This document shows, in pieces, positions 33,305-43,422 of a DNA stretch of 64,000 nt. Positions within the stretch are counted from its first letter, which is position 1, and each line of letters starts with the position of its first letter. The stretch comes from Rhabdophis nuchalis. Lineage: Eukaryota; Chordata; Lepidosauria; Squamata; Natricidae. A model generated the notes under the pieces. That model was given only the letters and a program-made list of their open reading frames with translations. It did not search any database and had not been told where the DNA came from. A program made the translations under genes and the position numbers. The stretch spans positions 148,795,503 through 148,859,502 of the forward strand of contig CM077645.1 of assembly GCA_039707465.1 (NCBI GenBank). The letters run 5' to 3'.

Positions 33305-34029
33305 GGCAAATATATGTTTGCATGACTTCTGCATAACAAAGAACTATAGCAGCCTTACCAATGCTGAGCTATAGGGAAGTCCCAAGAAGAATTAGCCAAC
33401 TCCTTCATTTTACTTTCTGTTACTGTTATTTATTGCTGCATTCCCCCCACTCCACCCCAACTTGTAAGACAATCCAGAATTAGAGTTAAAAAAACAAAAA
33501 GAAACCTTCAATTGGTCCTCTTGGTTTGGGGAAGAAGCGAAGAAAAAATCTAGAAAACAGAATGAGGTATTCTGGGCATAGGTATGATAGGCACAGTTCA
33601 AGGAACCAAAACAATTTGTGTCTACCCAGAACATCCTGATTCATTCATTGGTATTTTTCAAAATGCCTTTGGGATATTGAATCAGACACCAACATTTCTG
33701 TCAAAGGACAGACAGAGAAAAAAGTTAATCATTTTCTCTTGCCCAACTGCTTAAAAGAGTCAGTATAATTATCCACTATTCTACCATACACAGCACATCT
33801 AGTTTTACTTTAACATTCCCAGGTTCTGTCCATTCTTTTAAAAAAAGTCTAAACTGTCTCCAGCATTCTAAAATGAGCTGTCCAATCCCTGATATTTTAT
33901 GAAAAAAATATTGCTGTCATTTTAGTAGAATGTAATCCCAAATAATTTAAATTTGCTCTACATATACTGTATGTGTGCATGTAAATTCCTCTGAGTTTTA
34001 AATCCCTCAAAATACTAGGGGCATTTTAA

Positions 34030-34830
34030 TTAATTATTCTCCCGCTGCCTCTAAAACTTTTTTATTGTTGATGTTGTTCATCAGCCAGATATTTAGTCTT
34101 GGGTTTTCGCCATCAATCAAGTAGTTTCCAAGGACCTGAGATAGGCAAGTACTGTAAATGTACTGTTAAATGTATTGTTGCATGATATAAGTTGTTCCAA
34201 GCCTTTTGCAATTGATTGATTGATTGGTGGTAACTTTGTCAATGTTGAAGGTGTTCAAGGGATGCCCCAGATGTTTTGGGATTGCATCCAAGATTGCACC
34301 TATTACTGTTGCCACTGTGGTCATATTTCTATTTGCACATCATTGTATTTCATGATTTTCTCCAGCTCTCTCTTATTCTGCTGGCTCCAGTTATTGCTAC
34401 ATCCACTTTCCAGAATTTTTTTTGCCTTTCTTATAATAAGTTGTTAAATCTGGGGTATTCAGGTAACTCTCTGAATTCTAGACCATTTTAGCTTCTTTTC
34501 GTTACTTTGTCTATTTTGTGATCCCACCAATGCTTGCAAGGCAAATGGTATATTTTGCAGATATTCCAATGCATCATTGTTGTTATTTCATGATGCCATA
34601 GTTTGTAGTCAATCTGTACAATCTTCTTGCAGTAGGCTAACTAGATAGTCCACTGTTTCTTCAGTTTCTTTGCAGAAGTGCCATTTGTTGTCTGTTGCTG
34701 TCATCTCAACTCTGGCTTTATATGCATTTGTTCTTAAGCCTTGGTCTTGTGCAGCCAGGTTTAGTCCCTTTTAGTCTCTTTCCACATCAAATTCTGTACT
34801 GTGTATTCTTGATAGTTCAGCTAAAGAAAG
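34030..34830 (-). mobile_element. R4/Dong-like LINE, decayed antisense remnant
   Basis: On the minus strand, broken frames read KWHFCKETEETVDYL near 34630-34680, then a reading for YKLWHH near 34600 and MHWNICK.YHLPCKHWWDHK near 34520-34570. This pattern (a Cys-containing motif, then a TVDH-like stretch, then an HW-Y-LP block) matches the C-terminal part of R4-clade LINE proteins as I remember them. Many frameshifts are present. The assignment is tentative. Confidence 0.5.
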
Positions 34831-35049
34831 TACCAATCTTCTCTTTTACATACTAGGCCTCTGTGTCACATCTCTACAATTGCATAGCAATGAATTTAAA
34901 CTCAGTAGATGCATTGTTTTGGAGACTGAGCCAAAAACCTGCCAAAATCCTTGTTAATTGTTTACACGGCAAAGTTACTGAGCTATTTCCTTTCATCTAC
35001 ACCACTTAAGGGTTGGTCAACCAAAACAGTTTATAAATCCATACACATA

Positions 35050-35260
35050 TTGATTATGTGCCATTAAGTCTTATTTGGCTTTTAGCAACAACATAGATTT
35101 TCTCTAAAACGATTTACCCTAACCTGGTTTTTCTAATCTTCCAATGATGTTCTCCTCACCACTGTAACTGAGTCAATCTACTGTACTGCTGATTGTCTTC
35201 TCCTTCCTTCACCCTTTCCCAGCATTAGAACCTTTTCCGAAGAGCTGGGTCTTTGGTAAT
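35050..35260. repeat. Unclassified squamate interspersed repeat
   Basis: The stretch ATTATGTGCCATTAAGTC ... TTAGCAACAACATAGATTTTC ... CCCAGCATTAGAACC ... AAGAGCTGGGTCTTTG corresponds to a repeat commonly seen in squamate DNA. I cannot assign its class. Confidence 0.4.
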
Positions 35261-35434
35261 ATGTACGAGCGTGAGTGTATATACCACATCACGCCCCAAA
35301 ATGCAACTATATATATTTTAAGTTACTTTCAAAGACATCTGAACATGGAATAACATTCATTAAGACAGGAGTGCAAATCAAGCATATTTAGACTCCGAAG
35401 AGCTTTGACTGTAAGGCTTTATAGATGCTTAAGC

Positions 35435-35815
35435 CAGTGATGGCTAACTTTTTTGGGCTCGCGTGCCAAAAGCTGGGGGAGCGCAGGGGGGGTGGGGGGT
35501 CGTGCATGGGCATGCCACACCTATAATGCTATGTGCGTGACCCCCCTGCTTTTGGCGTGCTTTTTTCACCCTCCCCAGGTTCCAGAGGCTTTCTAGGAGC
35601 CTGGGGAGGGTGAAAACAGCCTCCCCCCCACCTCCAGAGGCTTCAAGAGCTTCCCTGAAGCCTCCAGAGGGCGAAAAACAGCCTCAAAAGAAGGCCTAAA
35701 TCAGCTGGCCAGCGCACACAACCGCGCTGGAGCTGACAGGGCAACGCCTCGCATGCCCTAAGAAATGGTTCCACGTGCCACCTGTGGCACCCGTGCCATA
35801 GATTCGCCATCACGG
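35435..35815 (+). mobile_element. hAT-type MITE, 'GTGATGGCTAACC' family, well preserved
   Basis: A 381-bp element with ends CAGTGATGGCTAACTTTTTT and GATTCGCCATCACGG. The flanks TGCTTAAGC / TGCTAAGC differ by a one-base indel. It is very similar throughout to 46842-47215. Confidence 0.85.
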
Positions 35816-36318
35816 TGCTAAGCTGTTTCTGAATTGTTCTTTTCCTCAAAGTTATTACAGCAAACCTATCAAAACTAAGACAGAAAACTATTCATTCAGC
35901 TCAGAAAAGTTCCCAGAAAAAATGAACATACTTTTAAATAACTTTGTTAGAATATTTTATATTGGATTTTGGAAATTCCACCGGCAAAATATCCAGCAGA
36001 TGCTTTAGGTAGATTTATTTAAAAATGGCTTAACTGTAGTATCACTTTCTTATACTCAATTTTTTAAAATATAAATTTATGTAAGGTTTTTGCTATCTGT
36101 AGATTTTTCTTTAGTATTCCATTTATACTACTAGCCATTGCAATTTATATAGGGGTGTAAACATTACATTTACTGAAATTCTTCTCTTTGCCTTTCGCTG
36201 AAAAATATAAGCAAGTGTGACATGTAGGCTAAGCACTCCATATTTTCCTTATGCATGGCTAAAGTAACACAAACTTTGTGTGCTCATATGTTCCTACACT
36301 TGTTAACACATCCTATAA

Positions 36319-36697
36319 CAGGTAGTCCTCGACTTACGGCCACAACTGAGCCCAAAATTTGTTTTTAAGTGAGAAATTTGTTGAGTTTTGTCCCATTTTA
36401 TGACCTTTCTTGCCACAGTTGCTAAGTGAATCATTGCAGTTGCTAAATTAGTAACCCGATTGTTAAGTGAATCTGGTTTCCCCACTGACTTTGTCAGAAG
36501 GTTGCAAAAGGTGATGACCTGAATCCAGGATAATGCAACCACCATAAATGTGAGTCAGTTGTCAACCATCCAGATATAAATCACCTGATGCTGCAATTGC
36601 CGTTAAGTGTGAAAAATGGTCATAAGCCACCTTTTTCAGTGCTGTTGTAACTTTGAACAGTCACTAAACGAACTGTTGTTAAGTCGAGGACTACCTG
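36319..36697 (+). mobile_element. 'CTCGACTTA' repeat, copy 7, well preserved
   Basis: CAGGTAGTCCTCGACTTACG ... TTAAGTCGAGGACTACCTG, 379 bp, with terminal inverted repeats of about 19 bp. All internal landmarks are present. Confidence 0.82.
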
Positions 36698-37543
36698 TAG
36701 TAAAGTTCTTCTCAAGGACCTTCAAATTCTAGCTGGCTCACAGAATTACCTTCAGGTGCATCTCTTTTTTCCGCCATGCTAAATATTGTCTCAGCAGAAC
36801 AAACATATGGGGAGGAAATATGTTTGTGCAGGCTTTCCTGTGAAATACAGCTCCCTTGCTGAACGAAGCCTATCTATCTCTCTGTGCAATGCCATTAATT
36901 GTTTGAAAACCTTGTTTTCTAACATCTGCCCCTTTCAAACAAGCAACTTACCAAAGAGCAATGATTATTAGTCACCTTGGAAGTGAAGAACAAAATGCAC
37001 AAGGCAACTCGGTCAGAAATTATTAGGGCAAAACTTCAGATTTTAGCCCAAGTCTGTGCTTCCTTTGCTTTCAACAACCCCCCCACCCCACCCCTGTTGT
37101 TTCAGCTGGTGGACATAAACCAAACAGTGTCAACACCCTGAAACAGGCTAGCTAAAAGAAAGAAACTGTTTGGACTCGGTTTACAATGTAATAGTTTTAA
37201 TATTGTGTGTATTTGGATTTTTTTTAAAGTTTGGCTGAAGAATTTAGACTGTGGCAATCCTGTTTGTCTAGGCTGGAATATTTCTGATGGGGGGAAAACC
37301 CCTCTCAAACAAAGCACCAAACAAAAAGCAGCCAATTTGATAAGAAGTCTGATATGTCTTTAGGTGGCCTCAGATACAAGTGGAAAAAACCACCCCTGGG
37401 AATTCTTGATCTCTCACATCATGAAAGAGGGGAATAAGCATTTTATTATTTTAAAAGACATATTCTCTGAATTGGATTAAGATACTTCATCCTAACATGG
37501 ATCTCTCTTACTAATAGGCGTCCCTGCAGATTTTATTCCATTA

Positions 37544-37815
37544 GTCATTGCCGATTATAGGGTTCCGTGCTCATCTCCATTTTAAGACCACTGAGCTAGC
37601 GCTGTCCGAAATCGTGGAACGCTGTTACTTTCCCACCAAAGTGGTACCTATTTATCTACTTGCATTCGCATGTTTTTTAGTTGCTAGGTTAGTAGGAAGT
37701 GGGGCATGAAAAAAGAGCTTACCCCATTGTGAGGCACTCAGGGGTCTCGAACCTAGGCTGCCGGCTTTCTAGCTGACAAGCTCAGCATCTTAATTACCGA
37801 ACTACCATGCTGCCT
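37544..37815 (-). mobile_element. tRNA-derived SINE with Bov-B-type tail (Sauria-SINE-like), full length
   Basis: On the minus strand the element opens with GGCAGCATGGTAGTTCGGTA (A box region) and GGTTCGAGACCCC (B box), giving a polymerase III promoter. After the tRNA-like head come GAGCTTGTCAGCTAG, AATAGGTACCACTTTGGTGG and the tail GGACAGCGCTAGCTC, GAGATGAGCACGGAACCC, shared with Bov-B LINEs. It is not a tRNA gene, because the acceptor stem is not paired and a SINE body follows. Confidence 0.8.
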
Positions 37816-38744
37816 TCTCTTACTAATAAAGGAATGAAAATTGCACTTCCTAGTTACAAAGTGATTTAAAAGCATTTTCAATATGTTACGTCCAACATGT
37901 AACTTCAACTCAAATGTTTCCTCCCATAAGATTTAACATAAAAAAAGTCACCTAAACCCATGAAATAACCTAGTATTATGCAAACTTTATTCAAAATAAT
38001 TCATCTGGTCCAGGATTTTATCTCCATTGGCAACCAAAGTATTACAAGTAGGTCATGAAGCAACAGCTTTCCAGTGCGGTTACCGTATATTGCCTGTGAA
38101 TATGGAGATTTTATTTCTTTCCCTTGGAGGACTGCCTCCTCCCAGTAAAATTGAGCTATATAGTTCAATAGCACAAGATTGGACCCAAACAGTTCCCCCC
38201 ACCGTCTTCTTTCCTTGTGTCAGACACTCAGAATGCTATGCTTAAACTTCTACACAATCTTTAAAATGTTGTGCTCTCTCAATGCAGCAGGAATTGCCAT
38301 CGGATAGTTCACATCTCCCTATCTACAGCAGCTTTGTGGGTAAGGATCACTATCAAATAATATAATGACTGAGGTTCATCTGCTTACATATCATTCTAGG
38401 TATTCCAGTCCAAACAGCAAACCTAGTTAAATGTCAATTTCTATTTTGATTGATAGGAAAGTCCCTCCTAGCCCCTCTTCATTATTTATTTGTTTATTTA
38501 TTACAGTGCAAGTATTTATGTTAATCCTGTCGCATTTACTGTCTTGATCCAATGCCCAGTGAAAGGGTTGGTGTCATTAAAGGGCCAGTGGCTCTAAGTA
38601 AAGTTCAAACAAACATATCCACTTTCTTCCTGCCTTTCCAACAAACTGCTACACAAAGCACCAAAGGGAAGGAAATATAGTCCAGCCCAATGGCTCTGTC
38701 CCACATACCTCAAACTTTGGCACTTTAGATAAAAATTAGGGTAT

Positions 38745-39171
38745 TGTTGTGTCTGTCGGCTGCCAGCAGAGCTAGCAGCAGACTCAGACGAGGGGGAACC
38801 TGGGCCAGCTTCGGAGTCTTTGGAAGGCTCTGATGAGGAAGCAGAGGTAGATGCAGAGCCAGGGCCTCTGTCCGCCTGCAGGTGGAGAGGCAGCTATTTT
38901 CGGGGCCTGAGCTGAGTGAGTGAAGGGGAGGAACAGTTGTGGCCCCTCCCAGATGCGCATATGCATAGAGAGGAGAGGAGAGCAACGGAAGGCAATAAGC
39001 GGGCTCTCAAGGAAAAGAAGTCATAGATCTTAACCCCTCCGTGGCTGGGAGAAGATTTTCATTTGTGACTAATTATTTTGGGTTTTGTCTATCCAACATG
39101 AATAAAGACTGTTCATGCCCTGTTTTAAGAAAAAAGGGGGTTTGTGTTACTCGTGAGTAAGTGGTTTCTCA
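38745..39171 (+). mobile_element. Possible solo LTR or other retroelement end
   Basis: About 420 bp of GC-richer sequence starting TGTTGTGTCTGTCGGCTGCC, with an AATAAAGACTGTTCATGCCC polyadenylation-like signal near its right side and ending near GTGGTTTCTCA. The composition and the TG...CA ends suggest an LTR. No target duplication, primer-binding site or internal coding region is seen, so this is tentative. Confidence 0.35.
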
Positions 39172-39754
39172 TTGCTTACGAAGGCTGGGCCAGAACAGGT
39201 ATAATGTTCAGGAAAACTCTGCTCCCTCTGCAAAAGCCTTGTATTACTAGTTTCTCCATGCAACCGCCATTTCTGCTCACATCCTGCACACAAAAAATGT
39301 GGTCCAAGCAGGGTGCCATCACTTCCAGCCTTGCCTAATATCTTGTCTGAGTACAAGTGTAAAACTACAAATGTACACGTCATTCTTGTACATTCTCTGA
39401 CTGGGGAAAAAACAGGAATTACTTTGAAGCAGAGATGCCCTGCTTCAGAAGGCATTCCTGTAAATACAGCTGCCAAGGGCAGTTCCTGCTGTCTGTGGCA
39501 ACTCCATACTTTTCACAATTTGCAGAGAAGTTTGGATTACAGAAAGGAGAACCACCCATATCAATAGTGAGGAGGAACTCTAGAAGAGAGGCCAAGAGAG
39601 CCTATGCTAGAATTGCATCTTCCATACTGAAATGACTGTCATCCGTCCAAATTCTAAGCATGAGCTGTGTCAGGTGCAAAAGACAGAAATGGGACCACAC
39701 TGTACCAATTAAAGTTCCAATTAAGACGATTTAATGCTCAAGCTTATACATGTA

Positions 39755-39960
39755 GCAGGGGAGAAGAGGGAATAAAAGGAGGGTTTGGAGGAAGGGGAGG
39801 AGAGAGAAGGAGTGCAAGAGAAGAAAGGGGAGGAAAAGGAAAGGGAAGAAAAGGAGGAGGAAGCAGGGAGAGTGGAGGTGAGACCAAGGGAAATAAGGGA
39901 ATAGAATATAGCAGAGGCTTCTGTGGGCCAAGCCTGAGGGAGAGAAGAGTTTGAGTGAAA
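39755..39960 (+). repeat. Purine-rich (GGA/GAA) strand-asymmetric tract
   Basis: Over about 200 bp the plus strand is almost wholly G and A (GGAGGAAGGGGAGGAGAGAG, AAGGAGGAGGAAGCAGGGAG). The ORFs on both strands are Glu/Gly/Lys-rich or Pro/Leu/Ser-rich artefacts of this bias. Mixed unique sequence with a Pro/Thr-type reading follows to 40230, of unknown origin. Confidence 0.8.
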
Positions 39961-41426
39961 GGAGGCAAGCAGAGAAAATCACGAAGGAGCAGAGGCTGTG
40001 GAAGGAGAGTCCAGCAGGCAGTTCAAGAGAGAGTGAAGATAGAAAAAGCTCCAACCAGCCACCTGAATACCCCATCCATGACCTGCCTGCTGAGAGGAGG
40101 CTGACCACCACCCCATCACAGGACCCTGGCAAGTTGAAGTGCATCAAAGAGGGACCAGGTTGGACTAGCAGCCATACGAAGAGGGCCAGGAGAACCCAGA
40201 TGAGGGTTAGCGCTACATACACAAGAATCTAGTCAACTAAGGTCAGCACTAAATTAGATAAGAGTTAAAGATAAGAAGTAACAGAATTCAAACAGGGATT
40301 GGACATGGATAGCTTGTGGCAACATAAAAACTCTACGCTGATCCCTCTCTTGACTCTTTCTCCATACTGCCTCTTTTTCTCTTAGATCTATGAGATTTGT
40401 GCTAACTAAGGCAACCAAAGAAGCCATTGATACATTTTAACACCGCTTTGAAGTTTACTGCAGAATAGTTAGTAGTCTGATGCTGCAGGATCTAAAACAT
40501 CTTGTGATCTTATGCTGGTTATGCCCCAGTTTTGGAAACTGGCAAATATGTGCCTTGCCAAGTCACATTGATTTCTCAATAAATGTTTGTTATGCTTTAA
40601 AGACTTTTTAAAAATTGTTGTATTTTTTTTCTAAGCAGGCCAATTTACTCTTAAATTGTTTCTTATTCTCATAGAAGAAGGTACTGAGACATCTGAAACC
40701 CTTACAAAAATTGGAGATAAGAAAGGATGGTTTGATTTCTGTACTTCGCTTATTACCAAGCCTGGCTCATTAGAAACCTTGATTTTGGAGGTCCTTTCAC
40801 AGCCGCTTAACAACTAAACACATCATTCAAAGTTCCATCCTCCAAGATCCCTTCCAACCTTATCATTATATGATACTTTACAACAAAAAGTAACTCAATA
40901 AAAGCTCAAATAGATAAAAGAAACACTGCAAGCATTTTTTTCCTGATAATAATCCACCAAAAAGGCAAGAAGAAGATCAAGTCACTTGTCTATAACAGGT
41001 CTGGGAAACAGAAACCACACAGCTTCCCCTTCCAGCCCTGGAAGGTGAACAATAGAGGAAGCAGCAAGGGAAATGGAGCAAGAAAACACCAGAGGAGGAG
41101 TGAGAACATGTATAAAAAGCATGTGTGGCTTGACTGCAATTTTCCAGCCTAGTACAGTAATCATTTGCAACCAATCATGATTAGTGGAGTTCATTTATTT
41201 CCAATTTGCTCAAAAGCTATTTATTCACAAATGCTTAGCCTCAAGAGCTGCTCCATAATAAATGAGAAGGCATATACAGACTGGCTTTTGAATATACAAT
41301 ATATACATTTCTCATTAGTTGGGAAGATTGATAGAATTTAGCTAACCGGGAGGAGGCAGAGTGGGAAGGTAATAATAATTCATGTGAAATTGTGTTCTTC
41401 TGAAAAAATAAATTATTATTCCTTAC

Positions 41427-41631
41427 CTGGTTTCTCCTGCCAATCCGAGTAGGAGTAAGAGATTTTGATGGGGACTTGACATTTTGAGATACCATATTGC
41501 CATTTTCAGCAATCTTTCCCAAGCTCATAACTGCTGCCATTGCTGTGTCAAGAAAGGGCAAATCTGCACCTTCAAAACAGTTGAGAATCTTGGTGCTGCT
41601 GTACAACCGCTTAAGATTTGGAGTTTGTTCT
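41427..41631 (-). CDS. RREB1: RREB1, first recognised coding exon (N-terminal region)
   Basis: Read on the minus strand, this 205-nt exon starts after a good acceptor (pyrimidine-rich stretch ending ATTGCAG at 41633-41632) and ends CAG|GTAAGG, with GT at 41426-41425. It encodes about 68 residues. The second half contains [14 protein letters not shown] and ends PTRIGRRNQ, which matches the N-terminal region of vertebrate RREB1. The exon ends in phase 0 and joins in frame to the exon at 31374. No zinc finger lies here; this is the low-complexity head before finger 1. Homology seems to continue a little upstream (EGADL just before the block), but the in-frame sequence there has no ATG. Translation therefore either begins in an upstream exon or at the in-frame ATG of MAAVMS, which has a good Kozak context (G at -3 and +4). 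Gene identity is firm; the true start is not. Confidence 0.88.
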
Positions 41632-41796
41632 CTGCAATTATAAACAGACATACATATAAACCTATAGTGTCTTATCAAATCATAGAATTCAAAACTAGGA
41701 TTGCCTATTTGTACTGCATGACACACATCCTTTAAGAATGAAGAGACAAAACTAACGAGGAGAAAGGGAAGGCAAGTATTTTTTATTAGATTTATT

Positions 41797-41816
41797 GTTG
41801 TTGTTGTTGTTGTTGT
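41797..41816. repeat. (TTG)n microsatellite
   Basis: Six to seven TTG units directly upstream of the RREB1 N-terminal exon on its sense strand. Confidence 0.9.
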
Positions 41817-41943
41817 TAAATTGTAAATTGTTTTATCCCATCTTTCCCCTAGGTGAAATATAGGTACACTTCTTGCATTCTTGCTCATTTTTTTTCTCCA
41901 TATCAATAAACCTATAAATTTTAAAACCATTTCAACTTTACTT

Positions 41944-42049
41944 TTTACTTTAATTCGACTTATTAACCGCCCCTTCTCCCCGAAGGGACTCGGGGCGGTG
42001 CACAGGAAATATAAAAACACAATATATCACAATAAATACAATAGTCCAG
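41944..42049 (-). mobile_element. L2 LINE 3' UTR, antisense scrap
   Basis: CCGCCCCTTCTCCCCGAAGG, GGACTCGGGGCGGTGCACAGG is the reverse complement of the L2 3' UTR. It runs directly into ACAATAGTCCAG, the antisense of L2 ORF2 sequence that reappears in sense 11 bp later. Confidence 0.75.
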
Positions 42050-42727
42050 TGACATCCCGACTGGACTATTGTAACTCTCTCTACATGGGGCTCCCCTTGA
42101 GGAGCACTCGGAGACTTCAGCTAGTCCAGAATGCAGCCGCGCGAGCAATTATGGGAACCTCGAGGTTTACCCATGTAACACCGCTCTTGCGCGAGCTGCA
42201 CTGGCTGCCTGTCGTCTTCCGAGTGCGTTTCAAGGTTTTAATTACCATCTTTAAAGCGCTCCATGGCTCGGGACCTAGCTATTTGCAGGACCGGATCCTG
42301 CCTCATACATCCTCACGGCCGATTCGCTCCCACAGAGAGGGGCTTCTCCGGGTGCCGTCCACTAGACTTTGTCAGCAGGCGACGCCCAGGGGAAGGGCTC
42401 TCTCTGTGGCGGGCCCAGCCCTCTGGAACGACCTTCCCCCCGACATTAGAACAACCACGGACCTCCGCTCCTTCCGTCTTAAACTAAAAACACATCTGTT
42501 CTGCTTGGCCGGCCTAGGGTAGTCTCCCGTCTATAGGACTGTTAATTTTAGTTAGGAATTTTAGTAGTTTTAACTGGGATTTTAGTGCAGGGATGTATTT
42601 AATTCGTTTTTATTGTATGTATGTTGTTTTTTATGGTTTTATTTGCCCTGTACACCGCTCCGAGTCCCCCCAGGGAGATGGAGCGGTCAATAAATTCAAG
42701 ATTTATTATTATTATTATTATTATTAT
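42050..42727 (+). mobile_element. L2-clade LINE, ORF2 C-terminus, 3' UTR and tail
   Basis: An open frame of about 155 codons (RLDYCNSLYMGLPLRSTRRL, ..QNAAARAIMG.., THVTPLLRELHWLPVVFRVR, ..LWNDLPPDIRTT..) is the C-terminal region of L2-type reverse transcriptase ORF2, ending LKTHLFCLAGLG. The 3' UTR with TACACCGCTCCGAGTCCCCC and a (TTA)n tail follow. The frame is intact to its stop, so the copy is fairly young. The catalytic RT core is missing because of 5' truncation. Confidence 0.88.
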
Positions 42728-42728
42728 A

Positions 42729-43090
42729 AATATTTTAAACTATATTGAACTAACACCCTGTGCTAAGATCTCCCATTAAAATTACCATAAAACCCAATAT
42801 AAAATTTCTCTACTAACCAAGGCTAAGTACAGTAGGTTAGGCCAGGCCGGCCTGTTGGAAAAGGTAAGTTTTTAATTGCTGGTGGAAGGAGCGGAGGTCC
42901 GTGATGGATCTAAGTTCGGGGGGTAGGTAGTTCCAGAGGGTAGGGCCCGCCACAGAGAAGGCCCTTCCCCTGGGCGTCACCCGCTGGCATTGCCTAGTGG
43001 ATGGCACCCGGAGAAGTCCCTCTCTGGGGCGGCCGAAGGGCTGTATGGGGTAGGATGCGATCCTGCAGATAACTAGGTCCCGTTCAACAA
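42729..43090 (-). mobile_element. L2-clade LINE fragment, antisense
   Basis: The reverse complement of the L2 ORF2 end and part of its 3' UTR: GGAGCGGAGGTCCGTGATGG, AGGGCCCGCCACAGAGAAGG, GGCGTCACCCGCTGGCATTG. It ends near CTAGGTCCCGTTCAAC. Confidence 0.82.
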
Positions 43091-43144
43091 CTACAAGGCA
43101 AGTACTGTATTGTACTTCTTTAGGCTACAACATATGATCACTGG

Positions 43145-43215
43145 CCGCTATAGGTAATCCTCGACTTACTATCACAATTGGGACTAGAACTTTTGTTGCT
43201 AAGCAATGCGATCAT
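43145..43215 (+). mobile_element. 'CTCGACTTA' repeat, short left-end fragment
   Basis: TAGGTAATCCTCGACTTACT, then CACAATTGGGACTAGAAC and GTTGCTAAGCAATGCG. Only about 70 bp remain before a SINE follows. Confidence 0.55.
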
Positions 43216-43227
43216 TGAGTCCTTACA

Positions 43228-43365
43228 TGAGCTGTGGTGTCGCAGTGGTTAGAATGCAGAATTGCAGGCTAATTCTAGTGACTGTCAGGAGTTCGATTCT
43301 GACCAGTTCAACATTGATTCAACCTTCCATCCTTCCGAGGTGGGCAAAATGAGGAACCAGATTGT
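43228..43365 (+). mobile_element. tRNA-derived SINE, 3'-truncated
   Basis: GAGCTGTGGTGTCGCAGTGG (A box region) and GGAGTTCGATTCTGACC (B box), followed by CTTCCGAGGTGGGCAAAATG. It is the same family as 10002-10232 and breaks off before the tail. Confidence 0.78.
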
Positions 43366-43422
43366 TCCTTTATTATATAACATTTTGAAAGTAGGTAATT
43401 TAAAAATAAAGGCTTCATACAA

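Larger units (their letters stand above)
31375..41426 (-). other. RREB1 10.1-kb intron
   Basis: It separates the N-terminal exon from the finger-1 exon. Besides the repeats listed separately, the stretches 32100-32960, 33305-34030, 36700-37540, 37816-38740 and 40260-41420 show no supported feature. Confidence 0.7.

Noticed and set aside
37740..37815. A tRNA gene on the minus strand
   Set aside because: A and B boxes are present, but the arms do not form a full cloverleaf and a SINE body with Bov-B-type tail follows.
39667..40232. Glu/Gly-rich and Leu/Pro-rich ORFs at 39.7-40.2 kb
   Set aside because: The composition follows directly from the purine-rich strand. There is no splice context and no recognisable domain.
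41241..42020. The full 259-codon minus ORF as a single RREB1 exon
   Set aside because: A clear acceptor at 41633-41632 and donor at 41426-41425 bound the RREB1-like part. The rest is intron and L2 scrap.
41881..42522. A 213-codon plus-strand ORF as a host gene
   Set aside because: The coding content from about 42060 is the L2 ORF2 C-terminus. The earlier part is antisense L2 3' UTR and intron.
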